This document shows positions 1 through 8,564 of a stretch of 40,863 nt of DNA, piece after piece. The notes beneath the pieces are model-generated. The model was not told the origin of the DNA. It did no database searches and saw only the letters and a list, made by a program, of their open reading frames with translations. Source of the DNA: Patescibacteria group bacterium (lineage in GTDB: Bacteria; Patescibacteriota; Patescibacteriia; Patescibacteriales; UBA12465); contig JAQUHX010000006.1 in the NCBI GenBank assembly GCA_028681575.1, positions 1 through 40,863 on the forward strand. Direction: 5' to 3'. Made by a program: the position numbers and the translations under genes. Numbering within the stretch: the stretch's first letter is position 1; every line of letters starts with the position of its first letter.

Positions 1-336
1 ATGCCTGAGTGCGGAGTTAATCTGGCTCACGCGGTTGCTTACCTAGCAAAATCACCAAAAAGCATCGCTGTTTATCAAGCGTATAATGAAGTTCAAAGAG
101 AGGTTGAGCAGAGCGGCAATTTGCCAGTTCCACTTCATATCAGAAACGCTCCAACTAAACTAATGAAAGATTTAGGTTATAGTAAAAATTATAAGTATAC
201 CCCTTTAGTCGACTCTCATAATCAGACTTATTTGCCAGATAAATTACTTAAAAGACGCTTCCTCCCTGATTTGCCAACTCAAAAAGCAGCTAATAAAGTT
301 AGCCCTAAGGAAGATTCAAAAATTGATAAAAAATAG
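1..336 (+). CDS. rarA: RarA/MgsA replication-associated recombination ATPase, C-terminal part (5' truncated by window)
   Basis: RarA (MgsA) is an AAA+ ATPase related to clamp loaders that acts at stalled replication forks. Only the last 111 residues are in the window. They match the C-terminal tetramerisation region: an 'AVAYLAKSPKS' stretch, then 'VPLHIRNAPTKLMKDLGY', then 'YLPD'. The ATG at base 1 is an internal methionine, because family members carry 'MPE' followed by a helix at this internal position and the ATPase core must lie upstream. The Lys-rich tail replaces the usual ending. The gene ends with TAG directly abutting the stop codon of the convergent response regulator, with no terminator between them. 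Confidence 0.88.
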   Translation: MPECGVNLAHAVAYLAKSPKSIAVYQAYNEVQREVEQSGNLPVPLHIRNAPTKLMKDLGYSKNYKYTPLVDSHNQTYLPDKLLKRRFLPDLPTQKAANKVSPKEDSKIDKK

Positions 337-1011
337 TTAAAAACGTTTTGTCGCTAGTTTATAGCCGCGGCCCGGAAAAGTGTGAATCAAATTTTTTCCG
401 CCAGCGGCTTTTAATTTACGCCGTAAATTTAAAATATGGGTGTCTAAGGTGTTGGAAAAGGGATCCATGTTCATATCCCAGACATTTTCCATAATAATTT
501 CTCGTGAACTGATTTCGCCTTGATGGCGCATTAAATATTCTAAGAGACAATATTCTTTGCGAGTTAAATTAAGCGGGCGCCCATGATTTTTAGCGGAATG
601 CTGTGTTAAATCTAAAAGGAGATTATCTACTTTTAGAAGGTTTGCTTGCCAGGTCGGTGGGCGACGGAGTAGGGCATAAACTCGCCAAAGCAACTCGTCT
701 AGTAAAAAAGGTTTGGTTAAAAAATCATCTGCTCCGAGTTTGAAAGCTTCAATTTTTCGACTGGGATCACCACAAACAGTGAGCATTAAGATGGGGGTTT
801 TTCTTTCTTGCCGTATTTCTTCAATAACCGTTAATCCGTTTTGTTTAGGAAGGTGATAGTCAAGAATAATCAAATCGTAAGCATTTGTTCGTGCCAGAAA
901 AGAGCCTTGTTGACCATCAATTGCTAAATCAACGACATAAGCCTCGCTTTCCAGCCCTGATTTAAGAAAGCGAGCGATTGTGATCTCGTCTTCAACGATA
1001 AGAATTTTCAT
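337..1011 (-). CDS. OmpR/PhoB-family response regulator
   Basis: A two-component response regulator of 224 residues. The N-terminal receiver domain (about 1-115) has the acidic pair E7/D8, a phospho-acceptor D51 in 'IILDYHLP', T78 and K100 in 'LTKPF'. The C-terminal winged-helix domain (about 125-224) has the 'LTRKEYCLLEYL' transactivation-loop region and 'NTLDTHILNLRRKL' recognition helix typical of OmpR/PhoB. The start at 1011 (MKILIVEDE) matches the family; an in-frame ATG lies six bases upstream at 1017. No histidine kinase is present in the window. The gene is divergent from the RND efflux operon, so it may regulate that operon; this is inferred from position only. Confidence 0.95.
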   Translation of the reverse strand: MKILIVEDEITIARFLKSGLESEAYVVDLAIDGQQGSFLARTNAYDLIILDYHLPKQNGLTVIEEIRQERKTPILMLTVCGDPSRKIEAFKLGADDFLTKPFLLDELLWRVYALLRRPPTWQANLLKVDNLLLDLTQHSAKNHGRPLNLTRKEYCLLEYLMRHQGEISSREIIMENVWDMNMDPFSNTLDTHILNLRRKLKAAGGKNLIHTFPGRGYKLATKRF

Positions 1012-1041
1012 AAGCATAAAAATTAATTTATAATTTAGTTT

Positions 1042-1047
1042 ATTATA
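1042..1047 (-). promoter_or_regulatory. Candidate -10 box of the response regulator
   Basis: The minus strand reads TATAAT here, about 30 bases upstream of the regulator start, in an otherwise AT-rich gap. No convincing -35 element was found at 16-18 bases. Neither the gene nor this leader carries a Shine-Dalgarno sequence. Confidence 0.4.
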
Positions 1048-1089
1048 GGGCCAGTAACTTAATTTTTATTGAATTTTTTAGGTGAAAAA

Positions 1090-1127
1090 GAAGTTTTTCT
1101 TTGATTGCCAAAAAAACTTCAAGTTTT
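1090..1127. promoter_or_regulatory. Repeat cluster between the divergent regulator and efflux genes (possible operator)
   Basis: AAGTTTT occurs at 1091-1097 and again at 1121-1127, exactly 30 bases (about three helical turns) apart. The second copy forms an inverted repeat with AAAACTT at 1113-1119 around a single C. GAAGTTTTT (1090-1098) also pairs with AAAAACTTC (1112-1120). The cluster ends 21 bases before the candidate efflux -35 box, a position compatible with an activator site. OmpR-type regulators usually bind closer direct repeats, so binding is only a suggestion. Confidence 0.35.
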
Positions 1128-1148
1128 AAATAAGGGCTTTTTCCTCTC

Positions 1149-1177
1149 TTGACTAAATGGCATTTTATTGTTATTTT
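1149..1177 (+). promoter_or_regulatory. Candidate promoter of the efflux operon
   Basis: TTGACT (1149-1154) and TATTTT (1172-1177) are separated by 17 bases, which predicts a transcript start near 1184 and a leader of about 50 bases. The -35 is strong; the -10 is a weaker match. Confidence 0.5.
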
Positions 1178-1232
1178 TAGGGGTGGCTCAAAAATCAAGC
1201 CTTAGCTATTGAGAGTAAAAAATGATAAAAAT

Positions 1233-3131
1233 ATGAAAAAAATTTTTCTGGTCAGCTTCTTATTTCTAACAACTTTAACTTTAAGCGCCTGTGCTTCGGA
1301 TACCGAAGAGGAGGCTCCGGAGCTAAAACCGGTCTCTGTCTCTGGGAAAAGCGTTTCTGAAGCTTTAATTTGGGAGCAAGAATTATCTTATCCGGGCATT
1401 GTTTCGTCTGAAGGCGAGGCTAAGGTTGTCGCTAAAACCAGTGGCACAATTTTTGGTTTTGATGTGGAGATTGGCACTAAACTTAGCCCTGGAGAAGAAT
1501 TAGGACGCATTGACGATCAGGTGGGGGCGACTAAAGATAGTTTTAATGCTGGCCAGGTAAAACAGGCCCAGATTGGCGTTGAGCAAGCTCAAGCAGCTTA
1601 TCAGTTGGCTCAAACTAGTTATGAAAATTTATTACTTTCTTCTACTAAAGATTTAAAAAGTGCGGAGCTTTCTTTAGAGCAGGCAACTACTAACGAAAAA
1701 AATCTTTCTTTAACCACTCGTGAGGGGGTAAAAAGTGCTGAATTAGCTTATGAAACCGCCAAAATTGCAGCAGAGCAGGCCAAAAACAATTTAAGCAGTG
1801 GCCAAAAACAACTCGCTCAGAGCGAAGCTGATTCTTTAGAAAACGCTACTTTAGCAGTAGATTCGGCAATTTCGACTTCAGGGGCTCTTTTAAACTCTAT
1901 TAATAATTTAGCTGCCTTTGATGATAATGGTGTCGTTAGTATTAATTATTTGCCAAGTTTAGGCGCTTTAGAATCTAATACCTATGGTCAGGCGGAGTGG
2001 GCTTATGAAGTTGCTAAAGAGTCCTATGATGATTATTTTAAAAGTAATTATATTGATACGCCGACGCAGCTGGCAGCCGCGATAAAAATTTTAGAAGAAA
2101 CAAAAACAGCGGTTGATGCTACTAAGTATTTATTAGAAAAAAGTATTCCTTCCGCTGCGTTGCCGCAAACATCGATCGGGGGAGTTTCTTTGTCTGGCTT
2201 ACAACAGCAAACGGCAACTTATCAAACCCAGGTTAATGGGGCGCTTGCCCAAGCTAAGACCGCTGAACAAGGTCTAAATAATTTAAGCTTGAATCGGCAG
2301 TCTACAATTCAAAATTTAGAAAAAGCTTATCAGTTGGCTCAACAACAAGAAGCAGCGGCTGCTCAAAATCTTAATAATTTACGAGCAGGGAATACTTCTC
2401 AGCAAGATCAGGCTGGTTTGACAGCGGACTTGGCGCAGAATCAATACGAAAATTTAAAATTAAAAATCTCTTCTCAACTAGCTGCTTCTCGTTCGCAAAT
2501 GGAAAATGCACGCTGGCAGTATGAAAATGCTCAGGTTAGTCTTCAGAGTTTGTTTGATGTTCATTCAATCATTTCGCCAATCAGCGGCACCTTAACAAGC
2601 AAGACTGCAAGTAACGGCGACTCTGTTAGTGCTGGGCAGTTAGTGGCGACAGTTAGTCAAGTTGATAAGTTGAAAGTAAAATTTTATCTTGATGCCGAGC
2701 ATGTTAAAAATATTTTGGTAGGGATGCCAGCTATAATTAAAGATAACTCTGGTCAGGAATATCAGGGGGTGATTAGTTTAGTTTCTCAACAACCAGATGA
2801 ATGGTCGCATCGCTTTTTAGCAGAATTATCTTTAACGAAGGATGAGGGGTTAAGAATTGGTGCGGTTGTTGATGTAAAAATTAAGGTTACTCAAGCTTTA
2901 ACTTTAGAAAGTGGTCTTTCTTGGTTACCCTTATCGGCCTTAACGGTTGGTCAAAATGAAACTAAAATTTTAATTTATGATAACGGCATAGCGCGTGAAC
3001 AAGTGGTTACTGTTTTAAAAGTTCAGGGCGAGATGGCTCAAGTTAAAAGTGGCTTAGGACCAGAAGAAGTGATTATTGTTGATGGTAATAAATTAATTAA
3101 CCCGGGGCAGGCAATCGTCTTAAGTGAATAA
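1233..3131 (+). CDS. RND efflux periplasmic-adaptor (membrane-fusion) lipoprotein, HlyD/AcrA type
   Basis: The adaptor subunit of an RND-type exporter, predicted to be lipid-anchored on the outer face of the membrane. Starting at ATG 1233 gives a clean lipoprotein signal peptide ending in the lipobox 'LSAC' (C20); the ORF-track start at TTG 1209 adds eight residues before it and is less likely. The first half-lipoyl motif is 'AKTSGTIFGFDVEIGTKLSPG' near residues 67-87 and the second is 'ISPISGTLTSK' near 450, followed by the beta-barrel and membrane-proximal domains. Between the half-lipoyl motifs is an unusually long, Ala/Gln/Asn-rich hairpin of about 350 residues, probably coiled coil. With 632 residues it is much longer than AcrA (about 400). 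Four bases separate it from the pump gene. Confidence 0.9.
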   Translation: MKKIFLVSFLFLTTLTLSACASDTEEEAPELKPVSVSGKSVSEALIWEQELSYPGIVSSEGEAKVVAKTSGTIFGFDVEIGTKLSPGEELGRIDDQVGATKDSFNAGQVKQAQIGVEQAQAAYQLAQTSYENLLLSSTKDLKSAELSLEQATTNEKNLSLTTREGVKSAELAYETAKIAAEQAKNNLSSGQKQLAQSEADSLENATLAVDSAISTSGALLNSINNLAAFDDNGVVSINYLPSLGALESNTYGQAEWAYEVAKESYDDYFKSNYIDTPTQLAAAIKILEETKTAVDATKYLLEKSIPSAALPQTSIGGVSLSGLQQQTATYQTQVNGALAQAKTAEQGLNNLSLNRQSTIQNLEKAYQLAQQQEAAAAQNLNNLRAGNTSQQDQAGLTADLAQNQYENLKLKISSQLAASRSQMENARWQYENAQVSLQSLFDVHSIISPISGTLTSKTASNGDSVSAGQLVATVSQVDKLKVKFYLDAEHVKNILVGMPAIIKDNSGQEYQGVISLVSQQPDEWSHRFLAELSLTKDEGLRIGAVVDVKIKVTQALTLESGLSWLPLSALTVGQNETKILIYDNGIAREQVVTVLKVQGEMAQVKSGLGPEEVIIVDGNKLINPGQAIVLSE

Positions 3132-3135
3132 TTCT

Positions 3136-6100
3136 ATGGAAATAGATTTAAAAGATTTAGAAAAAGAACAGAAGCTTTCAATTGCTAATCAAGATTTAAA
3201 TTCTGCTTCAGACCGGGCGACAGCTGATCAGCTCTATTTGGGAAAAATAAAATTCAAATCAAAATTACGGCGAGGGTGGTTAAATTTTTTTGTTAGCCGA
3301 CCGCGAGTCATTTTTTTGTTGATTGCTTTTTTAGTGGTTCTCGGTTTTTATTCATATCAAGCCTTGCCGCGTGAATCGAGCCCAGAGGTAAAAATTCCTT
3401 ACGCAGCGGTCATTGCCACTTATCCAGGAGCTTCACCGACAGATGTTGAAGAATTGGTGACGAAGCGTCTGGAGTCGGGCATTTCTGGGATTAAAGGGGT
3501 TAAGCAAATTAGTTCTGAGTCTAGTAACTCAGTATCAATGATTACAGTCGAGTTTGATGCTAAAGAAAATCTAGAAGACGCTTTGCGTAAGTTGCGAGAT
3601 GAAGTTAATAGTTTGTCGGGGCGTTTGCCAGCTGAAGTTTCTGAGCCAATCGTTCAGGAAATTTCTGCTGACGATTCGCCAATTTGGGTTTTTACCTTGT
3701 CGGGTGCTTATGATCGTTTTACTTTGCGTGATTTTGCTGAAGACATAAAAGAAGAGTTGGAAAAAGTCTCCGGTATTCGGGAGGTTCTTGTTTCTGGGGG
3801 AGATGAGCGGCAATTCAGTATTGATTATGATTCTTCAAAATTAGCTTTTTATAATTTATCACCTACAACCGCTAATTCGGCGGTAGTTATGCGTAATAGC
3901 GCTATTCCCGTTGGGGTTTTTGATGGGGAGAGATATTCTTATTCAATTCGTACCGATGCTCAGCCAAGTAGTTTGGAGGATTTAAGAAACACTCCTTTAA
4001 GTCATACTGCTGATGGTGCGATTATTTATTTAAAAGATGTTGCCTTGGTTCAGGAAACGGCTCTTAAAAAAACTAGCTTATCTCGTTTATCTCAGGAGGG
4101 CTCAGTTCCTCAAGAAAGTATTAGTTTTCAAGTTATAAAAAAAACTGGCGGCAACATTATTGAAATTGTTGATGAGGGGGAAGCGCGTTTAGAGACAAAG
4201 CTTAAAAATCTTCCCGCCGGCTTAAGCTATGCCACCACTCTGGATATGTCTGATATGATTGAAAAAGACTTCAATCAGCTCGCTGGTGATTTTTCCTTGA
4301 CGATTATTTTAGTCTTTACCATTCTTTTCTTAATTGTTGGTTTTAAAGAGGCGCTGGTGGCTGGTTTAGCTGTTCCTTTAGTGTTTTTTGGCACTTTTGC
4401 AGTCATGCTTTTTTCTGGTATTAGTTTAAATTTTCTGTCTCTTTATGGCTTAATTCTATCTTTGGGTTTATTAGTTGATGATGCGATTGTTGTTGTCTCT
4501 GCAACTAAGCAATATTTAAAAAGCGGAAAATTCACGCCTGAGGAAGCAGTTCTTTTGGTGTTAAATGATTTTAAGGTTGTGTTAACGGCGAGTACTCTAA
4601 CAACCGTTTGGGCCTTTTTACCATTACTACTAGCGACCGGAATAATGGGTGAATATTTAAAATCAATTCCAATTACCATCTCCACAACTTTAATTTTATC
4701 TTTAATTATTGCTTTAATTATCAACCATCCATTAGCGGCAGTTTTAGAGAGAATTCGTTTCGGCAAAGGTTTGTTTTTCTCAGTTTTTATTGGACTTTTG
4801 TTAATTGCTTTTTGGGCTGGAGTTTTCGGGGGGCCGGCGGCCTTAGTAATAACAATCTTAATCTTGGCCGTTTTAGGAGCAGCTTTTCTTTGGTATTTCA
4901 AGGGCGGGCGCTTGATTCTAAAAAAGAATAGTGAGTTGATGGCCGAAGAGTCTTTTGACGATAACAAGATAAAGGAAAAATTAATTAAGCAGTCATCAGC
5001 GACTGAAGCTAATTTTTTTACGCGTTTATTCCACGGGATTATTAGCTTCGATAAGGTTTTGCCGGTTTACGAAAAATATTTGCGGCCCATTATTGAAAAA
5101 AGTTTTGTTCGTAAACGCTTTTTAGCTTTTGTTGTTTTTTTGTTTTTCATTGCTTTGTCTTTACCGCTTGCTGGTATTCTTAAATATGAGTTTTTTCCTA
5201 AAACTGATTTAGAATATATTACCATTGATATAAAAGCGCCTCACGGTCTAAAATTATCAGAAACTGATAAAATTACTCAAGAGGTGGAGAAGCGTCTTCT
5301 TACTTATCCGGAAATTTCTAATTTTTCAACTGTGGTTGGTGGTAGCGGTTCCTTGTCTTATTTTTCTGGCGCGGCCGCTTCGTCACAAGCAAATATCACT
5401 ATTCGTCTTAAGCCCTTAAAGGAGCGAAGCTTAAAATCCTATGAGTTAGCTGATTTGTGGAGTGAGGATTTTAAAGATATTGTCGGCGCCGAATTAACAG
5501 TTAGTGCTCTAGCTGCTGGACCGCCAACAGGAGCCGATTTTGAAGTGCAAATTCACGGCCCTGATTTACAGGAGTTAGAAAGAATCACTTTTGATTTAGA
5601 AGAAATATTAAAAGAGATTGACGGGGTTGCTTCCACTAACGATTCTCTAGAAGAAGCCCAGGCTGATTATACTTTTATCCTTAATCCGGAACGTTTGGAG
5701 CTCTACGATTTAAATGCTGCTTATGTTGGTGGAGCCTTGCGTTTGGCTGTTTCCGGTTCTGAGGTCACCACCGTTTTAAATGAAGGCGAGGAAATAAAAG
5801 TTACTGCCAAGGTTGCAGAAAATAAATTAGATAATTTATCGTCTTTGCAAAATTTACAGCTTAGCAATTTAAAGGGGCAAAACATTTTCCTTAAAGATGT
5901 GGCAACGATTAAGTTGGAGCCAGCCGCTGCGAGCATTAGTCGTGTTGATGGGGAACGAAGCATTACTTTGTCGGCTAAATTAACGGCGACCGGTAATTCG
6001 GCAACTGTTCTTGAAGAATTTCAAGCCCGTATTAAAAATTATGATTTTCCTGATGATTATCAAGTCGTCTACGGTGGCGCTAGTCAGGAAATTACTGAAT

Positions 6101-6597
6101 CGACTAATTCGCTAGTTCAGGCGATGGGGGTCTCTCTTTTGTTGATTATTATCACTTTAGTTATTCAGTTTAATTCTTTTAGGCAAGTTTTAATTATCGT
6201 TGCGGCAATTCCTCTGGCGCTTATTGGCGTGAGCTTTGGCCTATCTCTAATTAGAGTGCCAATGTCTTTGCCTGGTTTAATTGGTGTTTTGGGCTTGTTC
6301 GGAATTGTTGTTAAAAACGCTATCATTTTGGTTGATAAAATTAACTTAAATCTGCGAACCGGTATTCCTTATAACGAGGCAATTATTGATGCTGGAAAGT
6401 CTCGCCTGGAGGCAATCTTTATCACCTCGATGTCGACAATTTTGGGCCTTTTACCAATCACGATATCGAGTGAGATGTGGCGAGGCTTAGGTTCGGCAAT
6501 TATTTCTGGATTGTTATTATCAGCGTTGTTTACCCTTTTTGTTGTCCCCGCTCTTTATGTTGTGCTAATTAAGCCGAAGAGAAAAAAGGTTTTATAA
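3136..6597 (+). CDS. RND-family efflux pump (AcrB/MdtB-like permease)
   Basis: An inner-membrane proton-driven exporter of the hydrophobe/amphiphile RND family, 1153 residues from ATG 3136 (the ORF-track GTG at 3124 would overlap the adaptor gene). A cytoplasmic extension of about 50 residues precedes TM1. Porter-domain sequence such as 'YPGASPTDVEELVTKRLE' is typical. The proton-relay residues are present: the TM4 Asp pair D448/D449 in 'LLVDDAIVV' and K1060 in 'GIVVKNAIILVD' (TM10). An extra hydrophobic stretch of two likely helices lies between TM6 and the second half. No outer-membrane TolC partner is nearby. Substrate cannot be deduced. Confidence 0.95.
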   Translation: MEIDLKDLEKEQKLSIANQDLNSASDRATADQLYLGKIKFKSKLRRGWLNFFVSRPRVIFLLIAFLVVLGFYSYQALPRESSPEVKIPYAAVIATYPGASPTDVEELVTKRLESGISGIKGVKQISSESSNSVSMITVEFDAKENLEDALRKLRDEVNSLSGRLPAEVSEPIVQEISADDSPIWVFTLSGAYDRFTLRDFAEDIKEELEKVSGIREVLVSGGDERQFSIDYDSSKLAFYNLSPTTANSAVVMRNSAIPVGVFDGERYSYSIRTDAQPSSLEDLRNTPLSHTADGAIIYLKDVALVQETALKKTSLSRLSQEGSVPQESISFQVIKKTGGNIIEIVDEGEARLETKLKNLPAGLSYATTLDMSDMIEKDFNQLAGDFSLTIILVFTILFLIVGFKEALVAGLAVPLVFFGTFAVMLFSGISLNFLSLYGLILSLGLLVDDAIVVVSATKQYLKSGKFTPEEAVLLVLNDFKVVLTASTLTTVWAFLPLLLATGIMGEYLKSIPITISTTLILSLIIALIINHPLAAVLERIRFGKGLFFSVFIGLLLIAFWAGVFGGPAALVITILILAVLGAAFLWYFKGGRLILKKNSELMAEESFDDNKIKEKLIKQSSATEANFFTRLFHGIISFDKVLPVYEKYLRPIIEKSFVRKRFLAFVVFLFFIALSLPLAGILKYEFFPKTDLEYITIDIKAPHGLKLSETDKITQEVEKRLLTYPEISNFSTVVGGSGSLSYFSGAAASSQANITIRLKPLKERSLKSYELADLWSEDFKDIVGAELTVSALAAGPPTGADFEVQIHGPDLQELERITFDLEEILKEIDGVASTNDSLEEAQADYTFILNPERLELYDLNAAYVGGALRLAVSGSEVTTVLNEGEEIKVTAKVAENKLDNLSSLQNLQLSNLKGQNIFLKDVATIKLEPAAASISRVDGERSITLSAKLTATGNSATVLEEFQARIKNYDFPDDYQVVYGGASQEITESTNSLVQAMGVSLLLIIITLVIQFNSFRQVLIIVAAIPLALIGVSFGLSLIRVPMSLPGLIGVLGLFGIVVKNAIILVDKINLNLRTGIPYNEAIIDAGKSRLEAIFITSMSTILGLLPITISSEMWRGLGSAIISGLLLSALFTLFVVPALYVVLIKPKRKKVL

Positions 6598-6630
6598 TAG
6601 TTAGATTTGAGATAATGGGGTTACTTATTA

Positions 6631-6655
6631 AAAACTGCCTTAAGGGGTAGTTTTT
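6631..6655 (+). terminator. Intrinsic terminator of the efflux operon
   Basis: AAAACTGCC (6631-6639) pairs with GGTAGTTTT (6646-6654) with one G-T wobble around a six-base loop and ends in a five-T run, about 30 bases after the RND stop codon. Confidence 0.7.
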
Positions 6656-6660
6656 ATGGC

Positions 6661-6689
6661 TTGACATAAAGTGAGGTATTTAGTATATT
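6661..6689 (+). promoter_or_regulatory. Strong sigma-70-type promoter of typA
   Basis: A perfect -35 TTGACA (6661-6666), a 17-base spacer and TATATT (6684-6689). The predicted start near 6696 gives a leader of about 53 bases without a Shine-Dalgarno sequence. Confidence 0.8.
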
Positions 6690-6748
6690 AGGCAAGGCGC
6701 TTTTTTTGCCTTTCAAAAATTATCTTAGGTTAGCTAATAATTATTTTC

Positions 6749-8536
6749 ATGGAAATTAGAAACATTGCTATTATTGCTCACGTTGATCACGGCAAGACTA
6801 CTTTAACTGATGCTTTTTTACGTCAGAGTGGTTTGGTTGAGGCGCAAAGCATGGACAGCGACCGTCTGGAGCAAGAGCGGGGAATTACTATTTATTCAAA
6901 AAATTGTAGTCTTTTTTATAAAGATACAAAAATTAATATAGTTGATACGCCGGGGCATGCGGATTTTAGCTCGGAGGTGGAAAGAATTTTGCGTTCAATT
7001 GATTGTGTTTTACTGGTTGTTGATGCTCAAGAGGGGCCAATGCCGCAAACTAAGTTTGTTTTAAAAAAATCTTTAGAATTAGGCTTGAAGCCAATTGTTG
7101 TTATTAATAAAATTGATAAACCAGCTGCTCAGCCGGCCGCAGTCCAGGAAATGGTTTATGAATTATTTTTAGATTTAGGAGCAACTGATGAGCAATTAGA
7201 TTTTCCCGTAATTTTTGCTAATGGCCGGGCCGGTATTGCTTGGAAAAATTTAGAAGATAATAGTGATAATCTTAATCCTTTACTGGATACAATTTTAGAA
7301 CATGTTCAACCGGCAGCAACCCCCGAATTAAAAGAGCAATCTTTAAGTGCTCAAGTTTTTAATTTAGCTTATGATAGTTTCTTGGGGCGTTGTGGAATTT
7401 GTCGTATTTATTCAGGCCAGTTAAAATCTGGTCAGACAGTTTACATTAAAGATGCGGAAGCAAAAGTTAGTTCGGGAAAAATAACTAAGTTATTTACTTT
7501 TTTAGGCACGAGCCGTCAAGAGACAAATATTGCCGAGGCTGGCGATATTGTTTTTATTGCTGGTTTGCCCAATCTATATATTGGTGAGACCATTTCCGAC
7601 CGTTCTGATTTTGAGGCTTTGCCGGCAATTTTAGTTGATGAGCCGACAATTTCTTTAAATTTCTTAGTTAATAATTCTCCTTTGGCTGGTCGTGAGGGGA
7701 AATTTGTGACCAATCGTCAAATTAGAGAGCGTCTAACTCGAGAACTCGAAGTTAATGTTGGTTTAAAGATTGATTTTTCTGATGCTAATTTAGCCCGTGT
7801 TTACGGACGGGGTGAGTTGCATATTGCAATTTTGTTGGAAAATATGCGCCGTGAAGGTTATGAATTACAAGTTTCGCAACCAGAAGTAATTATTAAAGAG
7901 ACGGAAACTGGTAAATTAGAGCCTTTTGAAGAAGTAACTATTGATATTCCAGAAAAATCTTCAGGAACAGTTATTGAAAAAATGTCTCGCCGCAAAGGAC
8001 AACTTTTGGATTTAAAAAATAAAAATGGACAAAGCCGACTTATTTTTGAAATTCCAACTCGTGGTTTACTTGGGTATCGGTCTGAATTTGTAGTTGATAC
8101 ACGGGGTGAGGGAATTTTATGTTCTCGATTTATCGGATTTAAACCTCAAATTGGAGCGATTGAATATAGTCAGACTGGATCAATGGTTTCAATGATTTCT
8201 GGCAAAGTTTCGGCTTTTGCTCTCTGGAATTTACAAGATAGAGGGGTTATTTATATTCAGCCGAATGTGACTGTTTATGAGGGGCAGGTGATTGGCAACG
8301 TTTCCAAAGGTAATGATTTAGCCGTTAATCCGATTAAGGGAAAAAAATTGAGTAATGTTCGTGCTTCTGGTTCAGATGAAGCGATTAACCTAACACCGCC
8401 TTGGGAGCTTGATTTAGAGCGTGGTTTAAGTATAATAAAAGATGATGAATTTTTAGAAATAACACCGACCAGTATTCGTTTACGGAAGCAATTGTTAACT
8501 GAGGTGGAGCGAGTTCGGTCAGCGAGAAAGTCTTAA
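6749..8536 (+). CDS. typA: Ribosome-associated GTPase TypA/BipA
   Basis: TypA/BipA is an EF-G-like translational GTPase that binds 70S ribosomes and helps growth under stress or cold and in ribosome assembly. The G1 motif 'AHVDHGKTT' lies at residues 10-18, G2 'RGITI' near 45, G3 'DTPGHADF' near 70 and G4 'NKID' near 125. Domain II, the EF-G-like domains III and V, and the family-specific C-terminal domain ('[13 protein letters not shown]'-like segment near 430, '[10 protein letters not shown]' near 540) follow in order. The length of 595 residues is close to normal. It has its own promoter and is followed at 29 bases by the HAD-like gene, probably on the same transcript. Confidence 0.97.
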   Translation: MEIRNIAIIAHVDHGKTTLTDAFLRQSGLVEAQSMDSDRLEQERGITIYSKNCSLFYKDTKINIVDTPGHADFSSEVERILRSIDCVLLVVDAQEGPMPQTKFVLKKSLELGLKPIVVINKIDKPAAQPAAVQEMVYELFLDLGATDEQLDFPVIFANGRAGIAWKNLEDNSDNLNPLLDTILEHVQPAATPELKEQSLSAQVFNLAYDSFLGRCGICRIYSGQLKSGQTVYIKDAEAKVSSGKITKLFTFLGTSRQETNIAEAGDIVFIAGLPNLYIGETISDRSDFEALPAILVDEPTISLNFLVNNSPLAGREGKFVTNRQIRERLTRELEVNVGLKIDFSDANLARVYGRGELHIAILLENMRREGYELQVSQPEVIIKETETGKLEPFEEVTIDIPEKSSGTVIEKMSRRKGQLLDLKNKNGQSRLIFEIPTRGLLGYRSEFVVDTRGEGILCSRFIGFKPQIGAIEYSQTGSMVSMISGKVSAFALWNLQDRGVIYIQPNVTVYEGQVIGNVSKGNDLAVNPIKGKKLSNVRASGSDEAINLTPPWELDLERGLSIIKDDEFLEITPTSIRLRKQLLTEVERVRSARKS

Positions 8537-8564
8537 TTATTTTACCTTAAAAATTGAATAAAGG

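Noticed and set aside
3571-3813. Minus-strand ORF of 80 residues inside the RND pump gene
   Set aside because: Shadow frame with no domain, promoter or initiation context.
4443-4967. 174-residue minus-strand ORF inside the RND pump gene
   Set aside because: It is an antisense shadow of a conserved membrane region; the translation is Lys/Ile/Thr-rich without any recognisable domain or promoter.
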